DNA of 64,000 bases. It comes from Prostheceraeus crozeri. Its lineage: Eukaryota > Platyhelminthes > Polycladida > Euryleptidae. Where the stretch lies: the NCBI GenBank assembly GCA_907163375.1, contig CAJQUW010000619.1, forward strand, positions 109,867 to 173,866. Direction: 5' to 3'. The position numbers were made by a program, and so were the translations under genes. Shown here in pieces: positions 28,981-43,900 of the stretch (its first letter is position 1; every line of letters begins with the position of its first letter). The notes under the pieces are model-generated. The model had not been told where the DNA came from. It saw nothing but the letters and a program-made list of their open reading frames with translations, and made no database searches.

Positions 28981-31900
28981 TTGCTCTTTTGTTCTCTTGT
29001 GTTCTTTTTTCAGCATTCATTCGATGCATATCGAGTAACATATATGTTTTCAGTTGTCATTCGATGCATATCGAGTAATATACCATATGAAAGCTCAGAG
29101 AGAGTAGAATATGAATGAATTAAGTATTATTGTCCCATCTCGATGCAGCTGTGGTCCAACTGTTCTCTTCTGTTCTCTTCTGTTCTTTTTCATTATTCAT
29201 TCGATGCATATCGAGTAATATATCATATGAAAGCTGAGAAAGAGTAGCATATGAATGAATTAATGATCATTGTCCTAGCTGAATGCAGCTTCATTCGATG
29301 CATATCGAGTAATATATCATATGAAAGCTGAGAGAGAGTAGAATATGAATTAATTAAGTATCATTGTCCTATCTGAATGCAGCTGTGGTCCAACTGTTCT
29401 CTTCTGTTCTCTTCTGTTCTTTTTTCAGTATTCATTCGATGCATATCGAGTAATATATCATATGAAAGCTGAGAAAGAGTAGCATATGAATGAATTAATG
29501 ATCATTGTCCTAGCTGAATGCAGCTGTGCTCCAACTGTTCTCTTCTGTTCTTTTTTCAGTTTTCATTCGATGCATATCGAGTAATATATCATATGAAAGC
29601 TGAGAGAGAGTAGAATATGAATGAATTAAGTATCATTGTCCTATCTCAAGGCAGCTGTGGTCCAACTGTTCTCTTCTGTTCTTTTTTCAGGTGTCATTCG
29701 ATGCATATCGAGTAATATATCATATGAAAGCTGAGAAAGAGCAGAATATGAATGAATTAAGTATCATTGTCCTCTCTCAATGCAGCTGTGCTCCAACTGT
29801 TCTCTTCTTTTCTGTTCTGTTCTTTTTTCAGTATTCATTCGATGCATATCGAGTAATATATCATATGAAAGCTGAGAATATGAATGAATTAAGTATCATT
29901 GTCCTGCAGCTGTGGTCCAACTGTTCTCATTCGATGCATATCGAGTAATATATCAAAGAGTAGAATATGAATGAATTAAGTATCATTGTCCTATCTCAAT
30001 GCAGCTGCGGTCCAACTGTTCTCTTCCGTTCTCTTCTGTTCTTTTTTCAGTATTCATTCGATGCATATCGAGTAATATATCATATGAAAGCTGAGAAAAA
30101 GCAGAATATGAATGAATTAAGTATCATTGTCCTATCTCAATGCAGCTGCGGTCCAACTGTTCTCTTCTGTTCTCTTGTGTTCTTTTTTCAGTTGTCATTC
30201 GATGCATATCGAGTAATATATCATATGAAAGCTGAGAGAGAGTAGAATATGAATGAATTAAGTATCATTGTCCCGTCTCGATGCAGCCGTGGTCCAACTG
30301 TTCTCTTCTTTTCTCTTCTGTTCTTTTTTCAGTTGTCATTCGATGCATATCGAGTAATATATCACATGAAAGCTGAGAAAAAGCAGAATATGAATGAATT
30401 AAGTATCATTGTCCTATCTGAATGCAGCTGCGGTCCAACTGTTCTCTTCTGTTCTTTTTTCAGTATTCATTCGATGCATATCGAGTAATATATCATATGA
30501 AAGCTGAGAAAGAGTAGCATATGAATGAATTAAGCATCATTGTCCTATTTGAATGCAGCTGTGGTCCAACTGTTCTCTTTTGTTCTCTTCTGTTCTTTTT
30601 TCAGTATTCATTCGATGCATATCGAGTAATATATCATACGAAAGCTGAGAGAGAGTATAATATGAACGAATTAAGTATCATTGTCCCATCTCGATGCAGC
30701 TGTGGTCCAACTGTTCTCTTCTGTTCTCTTCTGTTCTTTTTTCAGTTGTCATTCGATGCATATCGAGTAATATATCATATGAAAGCTGAGAGAGAGTAGA
30801 ATATGAATGAATTAAGTATCATTGTCCCATCTCGATGCAGCTGTGGTCCAACTGTTCTCTTCTGTTCTCTTCTGTTCTTTTTTCAGTTGTCATTCGATGC
30901 ATATCGAGTAATATATCATATGAAAGCTGAGAAAAAGCAGAATATGAATGAATTAAGTATCATTGTCCTATCTGAATGCAGCTGCGGTCCAACTGTTCTC
31001 TTTTGTTCTCTTCTGTTCTTTTTTCAGTATTCATTCGATGCATATCGAGTAATATATCATATGAAAGCTGAGAGAGAGTAGAATATGAATTAATTAAGTA
31101 TCATTGTCCTAGCTGAATGCAGCTGTGCTCCAACTGTTCTCTTCTGTTCTCTTCTGTTCTTTTTTCCAGAATTCATTCGATGCATATCGAGTAGTATATC
31201 ATATGAAAGCTGAGAGAGAGTAGAATATGAATGAATTAAGTATCATTGTCGTAACTCAATGCAGCTGTGGTCCAACTGTTCTCTTCTTTTTCAGTTGTCA
31301 TTCGATGCATATCGAGTAATATATCATATGAAAGCTGAGAGAGAGTAGAATATGAATGAATTAGGTATCATTGTCCAATCTCAATGCAGCTGTGCTCCAA
31401 CTGTTCTCTTCTGTTCTTTTTTCAGTATTCATTCGAGGCTAATCGAGTAATATAGCATATGAAAGCTGAGAGAGAGTAGAATATGAATTAATTAATGATC
31501 ATTGTCCTATCTCAATGCAGCTGTGCTCCAACTGTTCTCTGCTGTTCTCTTCTGTTCTTTTTTCAGTATTCATCCGATGCATATCGAGTAATATATCATA
31601 TGAAAGCTGAGAGAGAGTAGAATACGAATGAATTAAGTATCATTGTCTCACCTCAATGCAGCTGCGGTCCAACTGTTCTCTTCTGTTCTCTTCTGTTCTT
31701 TTTTCAGTTGTCATTCGATGCATATCGAGTAATATATCATATGAAAGCTGAGAAAAAGCAGAATATGAATGAATTAAGTATCATTGTCCTATCTGAATGC
31801 AGCTGTGGTCCAACTGTTCTCTTCTGTTCTCTTCTGTTCTTTTTTCAGTTTTCATTCGATGCATATCGAGTAATATATCATATGAAAGCTGAGAGAGAGT

Positions 31901-34900
31901 AGAATATGAATGAATTAAGTATCATTGTCCAATCTCAATGCAGCTGTGCTCCAACTGTTCTCTTTTGTTCTCTTCTGTTCTTTTTTCAGTATTCATTCGA
32001 TGCATATCGAGTAATATATCATATGAAAGCTGAGAGAGAGAGTAGAATATGAATGAATTAAGTATCATTGCAGCTGCGCTCCAACTGTTCTCTTCTGTTC
32101 TCTTCTGTTCTTTTTTCAGTATTCATTCGATGCATATCGAGTAATATATCATATGAAAGCTGAGAGAGAGTAGAATATGAATGAATTAAGTATCATTGTC
32201 CCATCTCGATGCAGCTGTGGTCCAACTGTTCTCTTTTGTTCTCTTCTGTTCTTTTTTCAGTATTCATTCGATGCATATCGAGTAATATATCATATGAAAG
32301 CTGAGAAAAAGCAGAATATGAATGAATTAAGTATCATTGTCCTATCTGAAATGCAGCTGTGGTCCAACCTGTTCTCTTCCGTTCTCTTCTGTTCTTTTTT
32401 CAGTATTCATTCGATGCATATCGAGTAATATATCATATGAAAGCTGAGAGAGAGTAGAATATGAATGAATTAAGTAACATTGTCCAAACTGAATGCAGCT
32501 GCGGTCCAACTGTTTTCTCTTCTGTTCTTTTTTCAGTTTTCATTCGATGCATATCGAGTAATATATCATATGAAAGCTGAGAGAGAGTAGAATATGAATG
32601 AATTAAGTATCATTGTCCCATCTCGATGCAGCTGTGGTCCAACTGTTCTCTTCTGTTCTCTTCTGTTCTTTTTTCATTATTCATTCGATGCATATCGAGT
32701 AATATATCATATGAAAGCTGAGAAAGAGTAGCATATGAATGAATTAAGTATCATTGTCCTATCTGAATGCAGCTGCGGTCCAACAGTTATCTTCTTTTCT
32801 TTTTTCAATATTCATTCGATGCATATCGAGCAATATATCATATGAAAGCTGAGAGAGAGTATAATATAAATGAATTAAGTATCATTGTCCTATTCTGGAT
32901 GCAGCTGTGGTCCAACTTTCTCTTTTGTTCTCTTCTGTTCTTTTTTCAGTATTCATTCGATGTATATCGAGTAATATATCATATGAAAGCTGAGAGAGAG
33001 CAGAATATGAATGAATTAATGATCATTGTCTGATCTCAATGCAGCTGTGGTCCAACTGTTCTCTTTTGTTCTCTTCTGTTCTTTTGTCAGTTTTCATTCG
33101 ATGCATATCGAGTAATATATCATATGACAGCTGAGAGAGAGTAGAATATGAAAGAATTAAGTATCATTGTACCATCTCAATGCAGCAGCTGTGGTCCAAC
33201 TGTCTCTTCTGTTCTCTTCTGTTCTTTTTTCAGTTGTCATTCGATGCATATCGAGTAATATATCATATGAAAGCTGAGAAAAAGCAAATATGAATGAATT
33301 AAGTATCATTGTCCTATCTGAATGCAGCTGCGGTCCAACTGTTCTCTCTGTTCTCTTCTGTTCTTTTTTCAGTTTTCATTCGATGCATATCGAGTAATAT
33401 ATCATATGAAAGCTGAGAGAGAGTAGCATATGAATATTAAGTATCATTGTCCGGTCCAACTGTTCTCTTCTGTTCTCTTTTTTCAGTATTCATTCGATGC
33501 ATATCGAGTAATATATCATATGAAAGCTGAGAGAGAGTATAATATTAACATTGTTCCATCTCAATGCAGCTGTGCTCCAACTGTTCTCATCGTTTCTCTT
33601 CTGTTCTTTTTTCAGTATTCATTCGATGCATATCGAGTAATATATCATATGAAAGCTAGAGAGTAGAATATGAATGAATTAAGTATCATTGTCCCATCTC
33701 GATGCAGCGTGGTCCAACTCAACTTTTCTCTTCCGCTTCTGTTCAGTAATATATCATATGAAAGCTAGAGAGTAGAATATGATGAATTAAGCATCATTGT
33801 CCTATCCTCAGCTGTGTCCAACTTCTCTTCTGTTCTCTTCTGTTCTTTTTTCAGTATTCATTCGATGCATATCGAGTAATATATCAATGAAAGCAGAGAG
33901 TAGAATATAATGAATTAAGTATCCCCATCTCGATGCAGCTGTGGTCCAACTGTTCTCTTTTGTTCTCATTCTGGTCTTTTTTCAGTTTCATGTATATCGA
34001 ATATATTATGAAAGCTGAGAAAAAGCAGAATAAATGAATTAATGATCATTGTCTGATCTCAATGCAACTGGTCCTTTGTTCTCTTCTGTTCTTTTTTCAG
34101 TTTTCATTCGATGCATATCGAGTAATATATCATAAAAGCTGAGAGAAATTAAGTAACATTGTCATCTCAATGCCAGCTGTGCTCCAACTGTTCTCTTCTT
34201 TTCTCTTCTGTTCTTCTTTTTTCAGTTGTCATTCGAAATACATCATATGAAAGCTGAGAAAAAAGCAGAATATGAATGAATTAAGTACTCTCTTCTGTTC
34301 TTTTTTCAGTATTCATTCGATGCATATCGAGTAATATATCATATGAAATATCATTGTCCTATCTCAAGGCAGCTGTGGTCCAACTGTTCTCTCTGTTCTC
34401 TTCTGTTCTTTTTTCAGAATTCAGCTTATCGATAATATATCTTATCAAAGCTGAGAGAGAGTAGAATATGAATGAATTAAGTATCATTGTCCCTTCTCGA
34501 TGCAGCTGTTGTCCAACTGTTCTCTTTTGTTCTCTTCTGTTCTTTTTCAGTATTCATTCGATGCATATCGAGTAATACTGAGAGATAAGTAACATTGTCA
34601 TCTCAATGCAGCTGTGCGCCAACTGTTTCTCTTCTTTTCTCTTCTTTTTTCAGTATTCATTCGATGCATATCGAGTAATATATCATATGAAAGCTGAGAG
34701 AGAGTAGAATATGAATGAATTAAGTATCATTGTCCCATCTCGATGCAGCTGTGGTCCAACTGTTCTCTGTTGTTCTCTTCTGTTCTTTTTTCAGTGTCAT
34801 TCGATGCATATCGAGTAATATATCAAGCTGAGAAAAAGCAGAATATGAATGAATTAAGTATCATTGTCCTATCTGAATGCAGCTGCGTCCAACTCTGTTC

Positions 34901-37900
34901 TTTTTTCAGTATTCATTCGATCCATATCGAGTAATATATCATATGAAAGCTGAGAGAAAGAGGAATATCAATGAATTAAGCATCATTGTCCTATCTGAAT
35001 GCAGCTGTGTCCAACTGTTCTCTTCTGTTCTCTTCTGTTCTTTTCAGTATTCATTCGATGCATATCGAGTAATATATCATATGAAAGCTGAGAGAAAGCA
35101 GAATATAATGAATAATGATCATTGTCTGATCTCAATGCAGCGTGGTCCAACTGTTCTCTTTGTTCTCTTCTGTTCTTTTTTCAGTTTTCATTCGATGCAT
35201 ATCGAGTAATATATCATATGAAAGCTGAGAGAGAGAACAAATTAAGTATCATTGTACCATCTCAATGCACTGTCCAACTTCTCTTCTGTTCTTTTGTTCT
35301 TTTTTCAGTATTCATTCGATGCATATCGAGTAATATATCATATAAAGCTGAGAGAGAGTAGAATATGAATGAATTAAGTATCATTGTCCCATCTCAATGC
35401 AGATGTGGTCCAACTGTTCTCTTCTGTTCTCTCTGTTCTTTTTTCAGTATTCATCGATGCATATCGAGTAATATATCATATGAAAGCTGAGAAAAAGCAG
35501 AATATGAATGAATTAAGTATCATTGTCCTATCTGAATGCAGCTGTGCTCCAACTGTCTCTTCCGTTCTCTTTTGTTCTTTTTTCAGTATTCATTCGATCC
35601 ATATCGAGTAATATATCATATGAAAGCTGAGAGAGAGTAGAATATGAACATCATTGTCCTATCAATGCAGCTGTCCAAATGTTCTCTTCTGTTCTCTTCT
35701 GTTCTTTTTTCAGTATTCATTCGATGCATATCGAGTAATATATCATAAAGCTGAGAGAGAGTAGAATATGAATGAATTAAGTATCATTGTCCCATCGCGA
35801 TGCAGCTGTGGTCCAACTGTTCTCTTTCTGATTCTCTTCTGTTCTTTTTTCAGTTGTCATTCGATGTATATCGAGTAATATATCATATGAAAAGCTGAGA
35901 AAAAGCAGAATATGAATGAATTAATGATCAGTGTCTGATCTCAATGCAACTGTGGTCCAACTGTTCTCTTTTGTTCTCTTCTGTTCTTTTTTCAGTTTTC
36001 ATTCGATGCATATCGAGTAATATATCATATGAAAGCTGAGAGACAGAGTATAAGATGAACGAATTAAGTATCATTGTTCAATCTCAATGCAGCTGTGCTC
36101 CAACTGTTCTCTTCTTTTCTCTTCTGGTTCGTTTTTCAGTATTCATTCGATGCATATCGAGTAATATATCATATGAAAGCTGAATGAGAGTAGAATATGA
36201 ATGAATTAAGTATCATTGTCCCATCTCGATGCAGCTGTGGTCCAACTGTTTCTCTTTTGTTCTCTTCTGTTCTTTTCATTATTCATTCGATGCATATCGA
36301 GTAATATATCATATGAAAAGCTAGAGAGTAGAATATGAACGAATTAAGTATCATTGTCCCATCTCATTGCAGCCGCTCCAACTGTTCTCTTCTGTTCTCT
36401 TCTGTTCTTTTTCAGTATTCATTCGATGCAGATCGAGTAATATACCATATGAAAGCTGAGAAAAAGCAGAATATGAATGAATTAAGTATCATTGTCCTAT
36501 CTCAAGGCAGCTGTGGTCCAACTGTTCTCTTCTGTTCTCTATACTGTTCTTTTTTCAGAATTCAGTCTATGCATATAATATATCATATGAAAGCTGAAAA
36601 CAGCAATATGAATGAATTAATGATCATTGTCCTATCGAATGCAGCTGTGCTCCAACTGCTCTCTTCTGTTGTCTTCTGTTCTTTTTCAGCATTCATTCGA
36701 TGCATATCGAGTAATATATCATATAAAAGCGCTGAGAAACACAGAATGAATTAATGATCATTGTACCATCTCAATGAAGCTGTGCCCAACTGTTCTCTTC
36801 TGTTCTCATTCTGTTCTTTTTTCAGTATTCATTCGATGCATATCGAGTAATATATCATATGAAAGCTGAGAGACAGTGGAATATAAAATAATTAAGTATC
36901 ATTGTCCTATCTGGTCCAACGGTTTTCTCTTCTATTCTCTTCTGTGTCTGTTTTCAATATATCATATCAAAGCTGAGAGAGAGTAGAATATATGAATTAA
37001 GTATCATTGTCCCATCTCGATGCAGCTGTGGTCCAACTGTTCTCTTTTGTTCTCTTCGTTCTTTTTTCAGTATTCATTCGATGCATATCGAGTAATATAA
37101 AAGCTGAGAGAAAGTAGAATATGAACGAAATTAAACATTGTTCCATCTCAATGCAGCTGTGCTCCAACTGTTCTCTTCTTTTCTCTTCTGTTCTTTTTTC
37201 AGTATTCATTCGATGCATATCGAGTAATATATCATATGAAAGCTGAGAGAGAGTAGAATATGAATGAATTAAGTATCATTGTCCCATCTCGATGCAGCTG
37301 TGGGTCCAGACTGTTCTCTTCTGTTCTCTTCTGTTCTTTTTTCAGTTGTCATTCGATGCATATCGAGTAATATATCATATGAAAGCTGAGAAAAAGCAGA
37401 ATATGAATGAATTAATGATCATTGTCCTATCTGAATGCAGCTGCGGTCCAACTGTTCTCTTTTGTTCTCTTCTGTTCTTTTTTCAGTATTCATTCGATGC
37501 ATATCGAGTAATATATCATATGAAAGCTGAGAGAGAGTAGAATATGAATGAATTAAGTATCATTGTCCTATCTGAATGCAGCTGTGGTCCAACTGTTCTC
37601 TTCTGTTCTCTTCTGTTCTTTTTTCAGTATTCATTCGATGCATATCGAGTAATATATCATATGAAAGCTGAGAGAGAGTAGAATATGAATGAATTAAGTA
37701 TCATTGTCCCATCTCGATGCAGCTGTGGTCCAACTGTTCTCTTTTGTTCTCTTCTGTTCTTTTTTCAGTTGTCATTCGATGCATATCGAGTAATATATCA
37801 TATGAAAGCTGAGAAAAAGCAGAATATGAATGAATTAATGATCATTGTCTGATCTCAATGCAGCTGTGGTCCAACTGTTCTCTTCTGTTCTCTTCTGTTC

Positions 37901-40900
37901 TTTTTTCAGTATTCATTCGATGCATATCGAGTAATATATCATATGAAAGCTGAGAGAGAGTAGAATATAAACGAATTAAGTATCATTGTCCCATCTCAAT
38001 GCAGCTGTGGTCCAACTGTTCTCTTCTGTTCTCTTCTGTTCTTTTTTCAGTATTCATTCGATGCATATCGAGTAATATATCATATGAAAGCTGAGAGAGA
38101 GTAGAATATGAATGAATTAAGTATCATTGTCCCATCTCAATGCAGCTGTGGTCCAACTGTTCTCTTCCGTTCTCTTCTGTTCTTTTTTCAGTATTCATTC
38201 GATGCATATCGAGTAATATATCATATGAAAGCTGAGAAAAAGCAGAATATGAATGAATTAAGTATCATTGTCCTATCTGAATGCAGCTGCGGTCCAACTG
38301 TTCTCTTCTGTTCTCTTCTGTTCTTTTTTCAGTATTCATTCGATGCATATCGAGTAATATATCATATGAAAGCTGAGAGAGAAAAGAATATGAATGAATT
38401 AAGTATCATTGTCCTATCTCGATGCAGCTGTGGTCCAACTGTTCTCTTGTGTTGTCTTCTGTTCTTTTTTCAGTTTTCATTCGATGCATATCGAGTAATA
38501 TATCATATGAAAGCTGAGAGAGAGTAGAATATCAATGAATTAAGTATCATTGTCCATCTCGATGCAGCTGTGGTCCAACTGTTCTCTTTTGTTCTCTTCT
38601 GTTCTTTTTTCAGTTGTCATTCGATGTATATCGAGTAATATATCATATGAAAGCTGAGAAAAAGCAGAATATGAATGAATTAATGATCATTGTCTGATCT
38701 CAATGCAACTGTGGTCCAACTGTTCTCTTTTGTTCTCTTCTGTTCTTTTTTCAGTTTTCATTCGATGCATATCGAGTAATATATCATATGAAAGCTGAGA
38801 TTTTTCAGTATTCATTCGATAGAAAAAGCAGAATATGAATGAATTAAGTATCATTGTCCCAACTCAATGCAGATGCGGTCCAGCTGTTCTCTTCTGTTCT
38901 GTTTTTCAGTATTCATTCGATGCATATCGAGTAATATATCATATGAAAGCTGAGAACAGTGGAATATAAATTAATTAAGTATCATTGTCCTATCTCAAGG
39001 CAGCTGTGGTCCAACTGTTCTCTTCTGTTCTCTTCTGTTCTTTTTTCAGAATTCAGTCTATGTATATCGAGTAATATATCATATGAAAGCTGAGAGAGAG
39101 TAGAATATGAATGAATTAAGTATCATTGTCCCATCTCGATGCAGCTGTGGTCCAACTGTTCTCTTCTGTTCTCTTCTGTTCTTTTTTCAGTATTCATTCG
39201 ATGCATATCGAGTAATATATCATATGAAAGCTGAGAGAGTAGAATATGAACGAAATAAGTTATCATTGTCCCACTGAGAAAAAGCAGAATATAAATTAAT
39301 TAATTATCATTGTCCTATCTCAAGGCAGCTGTGGTCCAACTGTTCTCTTCTGTTCTCTTCTGTTCTTTTTCAGAATTCAGTCTATGCATATCGAGTAATA
39401 TATCATATGAAAGCTGAGAAACAGCAGAATATGAATGAATTAATGATCATTGTCCTATCTGAATGCAGCTGTGCTCCAACTGTTCTCTTCTGTTGTCTTC
39501 TGTTCTTTTTCAGTATTCATTCGATGCATATCGAGTAATATATCATATGAAAGCTGAGAAAGAGTAGCATATGAATGAATTAATGATAATTGTCCTATCT
39601 CAATGAAGCTGTGGTCCAACTGTTCCTTTTGTTTCTTTTTTCAGTATTCATTCGATGCATATCGAGTAATATATCATATGAAAGCTGAGAGAGAGTAGAA
39701 TATGAATTAATTAAGTATCATTGTCCTATCTCAATGCAGCTGCGGTCCAACTGTTCTCTTCCGTTCTCTTCTGTTCTTTTTTCAGTATTCATTCGATGCA
39801 TATCGAGTAATATATCATATGAAAGCTGAGAGAGAGTAGAATATGAATGAATTAAGTATCATTGTCCAATCACAATGCAGCTGTGGTCCAACTGTTCTCT
39901 TCTGTTCTCTTCTGTTCTTTTTTTCAGTTGTCATTCGATGCATATCGAGTAATATATCATATGAAAGCTGAGAAAAAGCAGAAAATGAATGAATAAAGAA
40001 TCATAGTCCTAACTGAATGCAGCTGCGGTCCAACTGTTCTCTTTTCTCTTCTGTTCTTTTTCAGTATTCATTCGATGCATATCGAGTAATATATCATATG
40101 AAAGCTGAGAAAGAGTAGCATATGAATGAATTAAGCATAATTGTCCTATCTGAATTCAGCTGTGCTCCAACTGTTCTCTTCTGTTCTCTTCTGTTCTTTT
40201 TTCAGTATTCATTCGATGCATATCGAGTAATATATCATATGAAAGCTGAGAGAGAGTTGAATATGAATTAATTAATGATCATTGTCAGATCTCAATGCAG
40301 CTGTGGTCCAACTGTTCTCTTCTGTTCTCTTCTGTTCTTTTTTCAGTATTCATTCGATGCATATCGAGTAATATATCATATGAAAGCTGAGAGAGAGAGT
40401 ATAATATGAACGAATTAAGTATCATTGTACCATCTCAATGCAGCTGTGCTCCAACTGTTCTCTTCAAAAGTTGTTCTCTTCTGTTCTTTTTTCAGTATTC
40501 ATTCGATGCATATCGAGTAATATATCATATGAAAGCTGAGAGAGAGTAGAATATGAATGAATTAAGTATCATTGTCCCATCTCAATGCAGCTGTAGTCCA
40601 GCTGTTCTCTTCTGTTCTCTTCTGTTCTTTTTTTAGAATTCAGTCTATGCATATCGAGTAATATATCATATGAAAGCTGAGAAAGAGCAGAATATGAATG
40701 AATTAAGTATCATTGGCCCATCTCGATGCAGCTGTGGTCCAACTGTTCTCTTTTGTTCTCTTTGTTCTTTTTCAGTTTTCATTTCGAATGTATCGAGTAA
40801 TATATCATATGAAAAGCTGAGAGAGTAGAATATGAATGAATTAAGTATCATTGTCCCATCTCATTGCAGCTGCGCTCCAACTGTTCTCTTCTGTTCTGTT

Positions 40901-43900
40901 TTCAGTATTCATTCGATGCATATCGAGTAATATACCATATGAAAGCTGAGAAAAAGCAGAATATGAATGAATTAAGTATCATTGTCCTATCTCAAGGCAG
41001 CTGTGTCCAACAGTTCTCTTCTGTTCTCTTCTGTTCTTTTTTCAGAATTCAGTCTATGCATATCGAGTAATATATCATATGAAAGCTGAGAAACAGCAGA
41101 ATATGAATGAATTAATGATCATTGTCCTATCTGAATGCAGCTGTGCTCCAACTGCTCTCTTCTGTTGTCTTCTGTTCTTTTTCAGCATTCATTCGATGCA
41201 TATCGAGTAATATATCATATGAAAAGAAACAGCAGAATATGAATGAATTAATGATCATTGTACCATCTCAATGAAGCTGTGGTCCAACTGTTCTCTTTGT
41301 TCTCTTCTGTTCTTTTTCAATATTCATTCGATGCATATCGAGTAATATATCATATGAAAGCTGAGAGAGAGTTGAATATGAATTAATTAAGTATCATTGT
41401 CCTAAGCTCAATGCAGCTGCGGTCCAACTGTTCTCTTCCGTTCTCTTCTGTTCTTTTTTCAGTATTCATTCGATGCATATCGAGTAATATACCATATGAA
41501 AGCTGAGAGAGAGTAGAATATGAATGAATTAAGTATCATTGTCCTATCTCAATGCAGCTGTGGTCCAACTGTTCTCTTCTGTTCTCTTGTGTTCTTTTTT
41601 CAGTTGTCATTCGATGCATATCGAGTAATATATCATATGAAAGCTGAGAAAAAGCAGATTATGAATGAATTAAGTATCATTGTCCTATCTGAATGCAGCT
41701 GCGGTCCAACTGTTCTCTTCCGTTCTCTTCTGTTCTTTTTTCAGTATTCATTCGATGCATATCGAGTAATATATCATATGAAAGCTGAGAAACTGTGGTC
41801 CAACTGTTCTCTTCCGTTCTCTTCTTTTCTTTTTTCAGTATTCATTCGATGCATATCGAGTAATATATCATATGAAAGCTGAGAAAAAGAAGAATATGAA
41901 TGAATTAAGTATTATTGTCCCATCTCGATGCAGCTGTGGTCCAACTGTTCTCTTCTGTTCTTTTTTCAGTATTCATTCGATGCATATCGAGTAATATATC
42001 ATATGAAAGCTGAGAGAGAGTAGAATATGAACGAATTAAGTATCATTGTCCCATCTCAATGCAGCCAATCGCTCCAACTGTTCTCATCTGTTATCTTCTG
42101 TTCTTTTTTCAGTATTCATTCGATGCATATCGAGTAATATATCATATGAAAGCTGAGAGAGAGTTGAATATGAATGAATTAATGATCATTGTCCCATCAG
42201 AATGGAGCTGTGGTCCAACTGTTCTCTTCTGTTCTCTTCTGTTCTTTTTCAGAATTCAGTCTATGCATATCGAGTAATATATCATATGAAAGCTGAGAAA
42301 CAGCAGAATATGAATGAATTAATGATCATTGTCCCATCTCAATGCAGCTGTGCTCCAACTGTTCTCTTCTGTTCTCTTCTGTTCTTTTTTCAGTATTCAT
42401 TCGATGCATATCGAGTAATATATCATATGAAAGCTGAGAGAGAGTGGAATATAAATTAATTAAGTATCATTGTCCTATCTCAAGGCAGCTGTGGTCCAAC
42501 TGTTCTCTTCCGTTCTCTTCTGTTCTTTTTTCAGTATTCATTCGATGCATATCGAGTAATATATCATATGAAAGCTGAGAGAGAGTAGAATATGAATGAA
42601 TTAAGTATCATTGTCCTATCTCAATGCAGCTGTGGTCCAACTGTTCTCTTCTGTTCTCTTGTGTTCTTTTTTCAGTTGTCATTCGATGCACATCGAGTAA
42701 TATATCATATGAAAGCTGAGAAAAAGTAGAATATGAACGAATTAAGTATCATTGTACCATCTCAATGCAGCTGTGCTCCAACTGTTCTCTTCTGTTCTCT
42801 TCTGTTCTTTTTTCAGTATTCATTCGATGCATATCGAGTAATATATCATATGAAAGCTGAGAGAGAGTAGAATATGAATGAATTAAGTATCATTGTCCCA
42901 TCTCGATGCAGCTGTGGTCCAACTGTTCTCTTTTGTTCTCTTCTGTTCTTTTTTCAGTTGTCATTCGATGCATATCGAGTAATATATCATATGAAAGCTG
43001 AGAAAAAGCAGAATATGAATTAATTAAGTATCATTGTCCTATCTGAATGCAGCTGCGGTCCAACTGTTCTCTTCTGTTCTCTTCTGTTCTTTTTCATTAT
43101 TCATTCGATGCATATCGAGTAATATATCATATGAAAGCTGAGAAAGAGTAGCATATGAATGAATAAAGCATCATTGTCCTATCTGAATACAGCTGTGTTC
43201 CAACTGTTCTCTTCCGTTCTCTTCTGTTCTTTTTTCAGTATTCATTCGATGCATATCGAGTAATATATCATATGAAAGCTGAGAGAGAGTAGAATATGGA
43301 TGAATTAAGTATCATTGTCCTATCTCAATGCAGCTGCGGTCCAACTGTTCTCTTCCGTTCTTTTCTGTTCTTTTTTCAGTTTTCATTCGATGCATATCGA
43401 GTAATATATCATATGAAAGCTGAGAGAGAGTTGAATATGAATGAATTAATGATCATTGTCCCATCAGAATGGAGCTGTGGTCCAACTGTTCTCTTTTGTT
43501 CTCTTCTGTTCTTTTTTCAGTATTCATTCGATGCATATCGAGTAATATACCATATGAAAGCTGAGAAAAAGCAGAATATGAATGAATTAAGTATCATTGT
43601 CCTATCTGAATGCAGCTGTGGTCCAACTGTTCTCTTCCGTTCTCTTCTGTTCTTTTTTCAGTATTCATTCGATGCATATCGAGTAATATATCATATGAAA
43701 GCTGAGAGAGAGTAGAATATGAACGAATTAAGTATCATAGTCCCATCTGAATTGAGCTGTGGTCCAACTGTTCTCTTCTGTTCTCTTCTGTTCTTTTTTT
43801 CAGTTGTCATTCGATGCATATCGAGTAATATATCATATGAAAGCTGAGAAAAAGCAAATATGAATGAATTAAGTATCATTGTCCTATCTGAATGCAGCTG

